From positions 620,001 to 684,000 of the forward strand of contig JAOTON010000896.1 in NCBI GenBank assembly GCA_034440635.1: DNA of 64,000 nucleotides. The letters run 5' to 3'. Under the pieces are notes generated by a model, which did not search any database, was not told the origin of the DNA, and saw only the letters and a program-made list of their open reading frames with translations. The translations under genes and the position numbers were made by a program. Within the stretch, counting starts at the first letter, position 1; each line of letters begins with the position of its first letter. This document shows, in pieces, positions 57,364 to 64,000 of this stretch. The stretch comes from Lepas anatifera. Taxonomy: Eukaryota; Arthropoda; Thecostraca; Lepadidae.

Positions 57364-57425
57364 GGATACATGAGTAGCCTCAGCACGGGACCGCGGGAAC
57401 GGCCCAATCGACTCATGTATGCCGG
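57364..57425 (-). repeat. Small foldback element of the TACATGAGT family (minus copy)
   Basis: The left end CCGGATACATGAGTAG faces the right end ACTCATGTATGCCGG. On the minus strand it contains GATTGGGCCGTTCCCGCGGT, matching the copy at 15029-15092. About 62 bp; no target duplication is visible. Confidence 0.8.
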
Positions 57426-57509
57426 TGCCTTATACCGTTGTACTATCAGGTCCTAGGACCATGAGAGCAGTCCGTACCATTTCATTTCTTTTTGTTTTGT
57501 TTCGATTAG

Positions 57510-57514
<5 letters not shown>

Positions 57515-57565
<51 letters not shown>
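57515..57565. repeat. AT microsatellite
   Basis: About 25 consecutive AT dinucleotides. Confidence 0.97.
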
Positions 57566-57568
<3 letters not shown>

Positions 57569-57692
57569 TTGAATATCAGTGATTTAACTATGAATTAATG
57601 TTAGAACTGACAGAAAGTGAGTTTTTATGAGCCTACGTGAATGCTCCATTCAAATAGAATAATTTTGCTTCTTACAACGGTACGTCCCGCGT

Positions 57693-57795
57693 CGCCACAT
57701 TTCGTCTGGGCCTCGCCACACTTCGTCTGGGCCGCACCACTTTTGGTCTGGGCCGCGCCACATTTGGTCTGGGCCCGCCACATTTGGTCGGGACG
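57693..57795 (+). repeat. 20-21-bp tandem repeat, five copies
   Basis: CGCCACATTTGGTCTGGGCC recurs with C/T changes (TTCGTC, CTTCGTC, TTTTGGTC). Confidence 0.92.
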
Positions 57796-60625
57796 TGATG
57801 GTGCGTACCAAGAGCCTTGGTACCGAGGCTGTTCATGCATCTGGAGTAACGGACTTCGTTTGAAAAGCATTGCGCCCTGTATGCGATGATTCGGTGCTTA
57901 AACGTGAATGCCTGGATACAAGACAAGAACCCCGTTGCTTTGGCCTCCGCGATGTACCCAGAAAATTCTGACGCAGTCTAAAGCCCACTTAAAACCATCG
58001 GCTTGCAGCAGCCAGTTTTTCACGGGCGTGCTTCATTGTTGCATCAGTGTCGTGTCGCGTGACCTTGCCAATTACACTGGGCTGCGCTCACAGGACCGGA
58101 ACGGCCGCGCTCACATCGACGCCTCACTCGTCGCGCAACAATGGTCAGGAATCGAGATCATTATCGTCGCCCGCAACAGCCGACTAACGAAGGCGCCCGA
58201 CTAGTTTTTGGGTGGCGCTCAGCCGCGCCACCGCCGGAATGGGTGGGAGTGAACGACTATGATTGCTTCCCTCCCCCTGCCGTGGTTCGTGGGTTCCGAG
58301 AGCATGTCCGCTCGCCGCCCAGCCCGCCTCTCGCGCACACTCACTCCCGCACTTTCTTTCTTATTTCTGACGAATGGGTTTTCGGGGAGGTCGAGGCCAG
58401 TTGCGCCTACACGAAACAGCAGATACCATAGAATTCCCATGCAGCTGCGACATTTCATTTACCACAGAAACGGGTCTCGTGCTGTCCGCGGGGCTGAGGG
58501 AATGTCGATAGGAAGGCGGCGGCGACATTGGCCGAAGCCGGTAGAACAGGATATGCTTGGTCTCACAGAACTCTCAGACCAGCATAGGATAAAGCGTGAG
58601 TCATCGACCGGGGGCCGCACTGGAAGGTCAGGGAAACGCAAAAGCTCACTCGGTACAAAGAGGGGATATATAGCAGCTGGTATAGGCCTTACGGCCTTGT
58701 TGGAAATGGTTTTAGATGTCATTCATGAAGAAAAGGGAAATCTACGATAGGGGGCTGTTTAAACATTCATCCTGTCCTCCACCGGCGTCACCGAGCAAGC
58801 AGCGCAGTAGTATTATAAGGAGTTCTCCAAGGAATACACCCTTTCAGAGGGAAGGATGGACAACCGGCATCTGGCAATCAGCACCATTAATCAAATTTCC
58901 TCGAAAAACACATTCGGAGCTAATATTCTCGAATGAATATGTAAGCTGACAAGTAATCGACTCCCAACTACACGAAATATTGCGTTTTACTGATGCAAAT
59001 ACCGTGGTCTGCAGACCAGTACACCTTTCCTTTGACCTCTCCCCCTCGTTTTCCTATCTTCTCATGATGCCACTTTTGACACCCCCACGTTCCCTCCTTG
59101 CGACGAATGTTTCTGTCGCAAACATTCGTCGGGAGCGACACGGGTGGAGGGGAGGCGCATGCGATGACCACCGTGTACTACTGTGGTCAGCGGAGACCAA
59201 GCATATGCCGGGGGGTGGACACAGGAGTAGCAGAACGGTCTCTCTACAATAACATGTGTGCGGTATTTGCGGGATCCGCTTTGACATGGGACGATTTGAT
59301 GGAGGGGGTATTGGGAGTGATAGCAGTGATAGTGCTTCCCTTTTCCAGCCGGGGTATGATTTACCATCAGAGAGGCGACGGCGGATGTCAGCGATTTGGC
59401 CTGTGTGCTGGAGGCGACGGAGGGGCCTCAAATTAGCTGTGATTGATGGACCCGTCGGGACAACGTTCGGAGCGGGGTGCCACACTTACAAGTGTGAGGA
59501 GGGATGAGACAAGGCTGCGGATTGGCGGCCGGTGGCGCTGGTCATGGCGACAATTCTGGGAGCGCGGGGACACGACAGCGAAACAGCCGATGACTGCTCT
59601 GAAGTCAGCTGCTGTTGGTGAAAGTCGGCTGCCTCTCACAAAACGCAGCTGGTGCTTGAAGACGAAGGCAAAGACGGCGATCTAAAAAATCCAGGGCAAG
59701 AGAGAAGTGTGTTGCTGCATTATGGCTCATTGGACCAAATAATGAGTTTTGAGATGAAACCCGGAGTTTTCACGCACATTTGCTTATACCTGCTAGCAGT
59801 TCAAGAATGTTCAGTAGATGAAAACATTTGGAATGGACTGTAGCCATGCCAAAAATTTTGAAAGGAACACCAGTTTTGAGCGCCGTTGTGCATGAGCTAA
59901 ATCCGGTCCTTATCCAGCCTGGTTTTCACAGCTACTTTGTAATTCCTGTCAAAGTAACGACTAGCAGCACTGGTAATATAATTTGTTGGGGAGCCTCACT
60001 CGCCGTGTACCGTGCTGCGAAGCTGTCGTAATTAAGCACTGATTCTGCTTTGATGTCTCTTTAGAGAGCGTCACACGTTCGCACCAGGCATCGTGTACGA
60101 CTGAGCAGAATGGTAAGCTCACTAATGCCTGAGGCTGTGGTCCCTCAGTGGCCCGACATCGAGCGCCACCGATATCCTTTGTCTGACCGGGGGCGGCTTC
60201 AGCGTTCATTAAGGGGCAATGCTTTTAGTGGCAGCATGTCCTCCTGCGGGGGATCAACGTGAAACGTGACACTTCTGCGCTTACCTTTTTACGCGAAGTC
60301 TCTCTTTGTGTTGGTAGTATTTGCACGGTTCGATGGTTTAATGTGCTAAGTCGATTTCCTGAGCTAGTGTCAAAACCGGAGTTCAAGGTAGCATTAACAC
60401 GCTAAAATAGACTGGTTACTGGATTAATTACTTAGCTATGCATGGGAAATAACTGTACAAGCTGGATGGACTTAATCTGTTAAAAATAATTTTAAACCAA
60501 GTTTAAACCGTGAAGAAAATGTCTGCAGCGTCAAGAACGATCGATGCTTGCAATCTCTGCTTTACCCGATGTTTTAATGTGCTGGTTTCATTCCCCAGTG
60601 ATGCTAAATAGGTCACGTGATGCGA
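57796..60625. other. No gene seen
   Basis: This covers 2.8 kb. Frames around 58.2-58.75 and 59.0-59.7 kb occur on both strands and are not recognisable. There is no repeat match within the window. Confidence 0.4.
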
Positions 60626-60659
60626 AGGTGCGCAAACTGAGCCATTAGTTTGCGCGCCT
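60626..60659. other. Inverted repeat with 13-base arms
   Basis: AGGTGCGCAAACT and, 8 bases later, AGTTTGCGCGCCT are complementary except at one position. It lies just downstream of GGTCACGTGAT. Single copy; function unknown. Confidence 0.6.
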
Positions 60660-61202
60660 CCTTTTTCTGCTCTGCTGTCCGAGACCTTCGGTCTTGTGGG
60701 ACGTAACCGGTGCTCGTTGCTGGTGTCCTATCGATCGTTTACCATCTCTTCCATTCCAGTGATTATTGCGGAATATATTGTTTCTTTTAGTGCCTGCAGA
60801 AAACCAACGTCGGGTTCCACAATAGCAGATCAGAACAAATGTATTTTACAGGACATTATCTGGAACTGAATTATACAAGCTTAAGAGCAGTCCTACGTTT
60901 GAAATGCGCTACCAGTGGCTCACAAAAGCTGGCGTGGGATTTCATAAAACATGTATGATCGTTCCCCTGAAAAATGGAGATTTATATGTATTACATGAAG
61001 ACTGTTTATGTGTGAGGTCTTGCCTACTGATCTCGGCGCCGTTTCGGCCGGACGGCGGCGGTGCGGCCGTTGAAAGTGAGCAGGCGCCGGGGCTGCCTGA
61101 CTTCCGGGCTGGCCGCTTCGACTAGGAAGTCTCCTCCGCTGCGTGACGCGGCGCCTGATTGAGCCGGACGGCCGGCACCGCCTCAGGCAATGATCTGAAC
61201 CA
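60660..61202. other. No gene seen
   Basis: Ordinary DNA, becoming GC-rich from 61.03 kb. Confidence 0.35.
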
Positions 61203-61430
61203 CCTGCTGCCCGGAGCGGGAGCCACCGCCGCAGCCACCGGCACCAGCACGTGCCCGGGCCACACCTGCCCGGAGCGGGAGCCACGCCGCAGCCACCGGC
61301 ACCACTGCCGAGCACTGCCCGGGCCACACCTGCCCAGCGCGGGAGCCACCGCCGCAGCCACCGCCAGCGCTGCCGAGCACGTGCCCGGGCTACACCTGCC
61401 CGGAGCGGGAGCCACCACTGCAGCAACCCG
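61203..61430 (+). repeat. 59-66-bp GC-rich tandem repeat, about 3.5 copies
   Basis: Units centre on TGCCCGGAGCGGGAGCCACC followed by GCCGCAGCCACCGGCACC, with starts near 61223, 61282, 61346 and 61412. It yields spurious frames on both strands. Confidence 0.9.
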
Positions 61431-61985
61431 AGTGCCGTTCGCCGCTCGATCGCGACAAACCTTTCCGCGGATGTCTCGTTGCTGGAGCACACGAGTGAGG
61501 CAATCAGCTACTCGAGGAGAAAATCGACATTGTCGGAGCTCTCGGCTGCTGGTCCCGGCCGGGTTTCAGTAGTCGCGCCGCCGTCCGTCTGTGACGTCAC
61601 TAGCCCGGGGCGCAGGAGCGCCGCTGTCCGGCAGCTGAGGCATCTCGCGGCGCTGCCGGCCGCCGACAGATGGCCGCAGTGACGTCACGCCCCGGTGTCC
61701 GTCCGCGCTGACCGTCACGCCGGGCGGGTGTCATCGGCCTCCGCCGCGCTGCACCGGCAGCGCCGCGTCACCTTCGATCAGGCCCGCTGCACGTGCGCAG
61801 CCGGATTTGGCTGTTCCCTTACTCAGTGGTTCATAGGCGGAGCCAGAAGGCCAGGAGGGCAGGTGCCACCCCGGCGCCCCCTGAAACGTCGCTTTTCACA
61901 CACCGATACAAGAAAGCAGTTTTCTTTTTATGTTTTCGTTAATCCTAATTATTTTCAAGAGGTCTAAACTGTTTAGTGTCCATCG
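61431..61985. other. No gene seen
   Basis: GC-rich DNA. A CATAGGCGGAGCCAG phrase near 61830, followed by a C-rich tract, resembles a short-element end without a partner. Confidence 0.35.
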
Positions 61986-61986
61986 G

Positions 61987-62315
61987 AGTGGAGCCCTCTC
62001 ACCATGGAGTAGAGCCACCTCACCATGGAGGAGATGAGCCACCTCACCATGGAGTAGATAGAGCCACCTCACCATGGAGTAGAGCCACCTCACCATGGAG
62101 TAGAGCCCTCTCACCATGGAGTGAGCCCTCACCATGGAGTGAGCCACTCACCATGGAGGAGATAGAGCCACCTCACCATGGAGTAGATGAGCCACCTCAC
62201 CATGGAGTAGATAGAGCCACCTCACCATGGAGTAGAGCCACCTCACCATGGAGTAGAGCCCTCTCACCATGGAGTAGAGCCCTCTCACCATGGAGTAGAG
62301 CCACCTCACGGTGGA
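61987..62315 (+). repeat. About 21-bp minisatellite with CACCATGGAG core, 14 copies
   Basis: GAGCCACCTCACCATGGAGTA repeats with CCTCTC variants and small insertions (GAT, GATA). Every unit holds an in-context ATG, but frames differ among units, so this is not a coding repeat. It ends in a worn unit CCACCTCACGGTGG. Confidence 0.95.
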
Positions 62316-64000
62316 TTTGGAGCAAGGCTAATCGGTGTCCACTCGCGGAGGATGGGACCCGGTCTTTCAAGGTCTGGACGGGACCTGGCAACGTGATGAG
62401 AGTTATCGAATAGGGTCGGGTGGGACGAATTTGTCCAATTATCATGCTGAACGGCAGGGGATGCTAACCATATTGCTTAGTAACATTTCACGGGGAAATG
62501 GAGTGGAAAGATAAACATGCATCGTACAGTAGCATATGTCACTGACACTTATTGGATTTTTCCTGATCGGAATAGGCTGATAAAGACTTAATTAGATGCA
62601 ACGGCAGGGATGCTTGAAAGTTGTATCATTGACCTTTTTATTCACCCCCCCGCCTAGCATCGTGCCATGGCGCGCAGGGAACTGGTGGCTGCCCCTGGCG
62701 GAGGCGGAGCAACGCGTAATGAGATCAGTGCAACCTAGGCACTGCCCCCCCCGCCTGGTCCGCGTGCAGGGCTGACCCTAATGAAGACATGCTGTGGTCG
62801 CGATACACCATTGCGTGAGGTCAGGTCATTCATTTGGACAGTGGCTGACTCTGGGGCGGGTCCCTCCCGGGGCGGGTCCCTCCCCCTCTGGACCTGGTAG
62901 CCCCGTTACAGTTCTCCCGGGGCTAGGAGGGTGAATCCAAATCATATTGCTGGGAATGAGGTTTCGTGTATGTGTATTATTGTTTTCCTGGAGCAAATGG
63001 CCGAAATGTCGTCATTTTTCGTTGAAAAATATATCTGTCAGAAACATATGTCCAGTAGCGCATGTTCCGTTTTTTTATTTGGTAACACATTGATTTTGGG
63101 GAGATTAGATACATTTGGCACATATTTGATTCTGAACAGAAAGCCATTTTTGCGGTGGCTTACACGTCCCTGGATAAAATCAGATTGAATTGCTTCGCGT
63201 GGGCATTTCTCTATCACTTGAGGGAAATCTAGCGCCCTCTGGACGCGCGACTCCTGTGCACCGTTCCGGGTTAGCCGACACACCCACCGTGGCATTGGCG
63301 TCTGTCACGCTCCCACGACCGTGGTGGGTGCTCTCACGAGACCTCACGACTGCTGAATACCGGCTGAAACCTGACGGCTCGGAACCGGTCTCGGATTTAT
63401 GTGGCGGAACCTGGTGGGTGTGGCCGCCGCCCAGTCGCCGGTGAGCTCAGCGTCCGACCCAGGTGTTGTTTACCTTTTCCCGCCGACGCTGCCGTCACCC
63501 GCACGTGCGGGCCGTTTGTTCAGGAGCTGTGTTTACTACACAGCAGCACCGTTTCACACATGCGCGCGCTCTTGGGTCGGCGCGTCTCATTTTTCTGTCG
63601 CCGTCTGGTCGGCGCTGCTGTCTCGTCTGCGGGCTGTAGATCGGGGGCAGCACGGTGCGTCGCGTGGGGAAGGCGCGGCGCCTACCCAGGGAGCTGGCAG
63701 ACGAAGCGATGACTAAAGATAGCGATGCTAACCTTGGAAATGGACTTTTTGAGTGGACCTTCTCGTAGAAGCTTGGGAGTGTTAACGTAGCGGCAGGCAC
63801 GCTATGGATTGCAAGGACATTAAATCTTCTCTGCCGGGCTAAGCTTGATAATGTTTCATGGCTCATTTCGCTGCGGAACATTCCGAGTTTTGGCATCTCC
63901 AGAATGGTTGGTGGTCGCCACGCAGTCGCGTGCTGCAGGCGACTCATCGTAGCTGATTTCCTTGTCATCGTCGACGGCAAATAGAAGACTGACACCCTTC
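62316..64000. other. No gene seen
   Basis: This covers 1.7 kb. Two tandem copies of GGGGCGGGTCCCTCCC lie at about 62855-62885. C-rich and G-rich tracts at 62645-62720 look like a short-element remnant. A GC-rich island at 63.4-63.7 kb gives overlapping frames without recognisable products. Confidence 0.35.

Noticed and set aside
57364..57425. Inverted repeat as a microRNA precursor
   Set aside because: Only the outer about 14 bases pair well and the sequence belongs to a dispersed foldback family.
60920..61682. Long Gly/Arg/Trp-rich frames
   Set aside because: Composition and a 59-66-bp GC-rich repeat explain them; no domain is recognisable.

Overview
This window reads as nuclear DNA of an invertebrate animal. 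Support for that is one 5'-truncated LINE reverse-transcriptase fragment, many short DNA-transposon derivatives with 8-bp target-site duplications, more than fifteen minisatellite arrays, CpG that is not visibly depleted in GC-rich islands, and no compact gene organisation. An arthropod (for example a crustacean or an arachnid) is plausible from general character, but nothing here fixes the species. I find no intact cellular gene, no tRNA or rRNA gene, no operon and no CRISPR array. The only protein sequence I recognise is the C-terminal piece of the LINE protein at 27.9-28.3 kb. Most long open frames are by-products of GC-rich tandem repeats whose unit length is not a multiple of three.

Layout. 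0-8.2 kb is a transposon-rich block. Its centre is a 3.3-kb element (1720-5038) with inverted termini and a perfect 8-bp target-site duplication. It carries about 2.5 kb of degenerate satellite, and that satellite is itself interrupted by a 306-bp element with its own perfect 8-bp duplication. Three copies or part-copies of another dispersed repeat lie around it. 8.2-16.5 kb is mixed unique and GC-rich DNA with two related MITEs, a SINE-like repeat, a small foldback family marked by TACATGAGT, and a cluster of a GGCAAGAGTACGCA motif. 16.5-25 kb holds an AT-rich stretch and two MITE families, each present as one plus-oriented and one minus-oriented copy. 26.2-30.1 kb is an apparently undescribed 3.7-kb element with terminal inverted repeats of about 215-230 bp. 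It splits an 81-bp-period repeat, duplicates CTACT, and contains the LINE fragment. 30.4-31.3, 36.8-38.4, 42.7-43.1 and 51.0-52.2 kb are large minisatellites. Smaller arrays, microsatellites, foldbacks and featureless single-copy-looking DNA fill the rest to 64 kb.

How the parts relate. The window is best seen as intergenic or intronic DNA shaped by non-autonomous transposition (mostly hAT-like by duplication length and by CAGxGGCG-type ends) and by tandem amplification. Several AT/GC-patterned single-copy segments (about 1.04-1.23, 25.56-25.73, 34.5-34.8 and 49.85-50.01 kb) could be cis-regulatory sequence, and two GC-rich segments ending in good splice-donor strings (near 9065 and 50841) could be non-coding first exons. 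These last readings are inference only.
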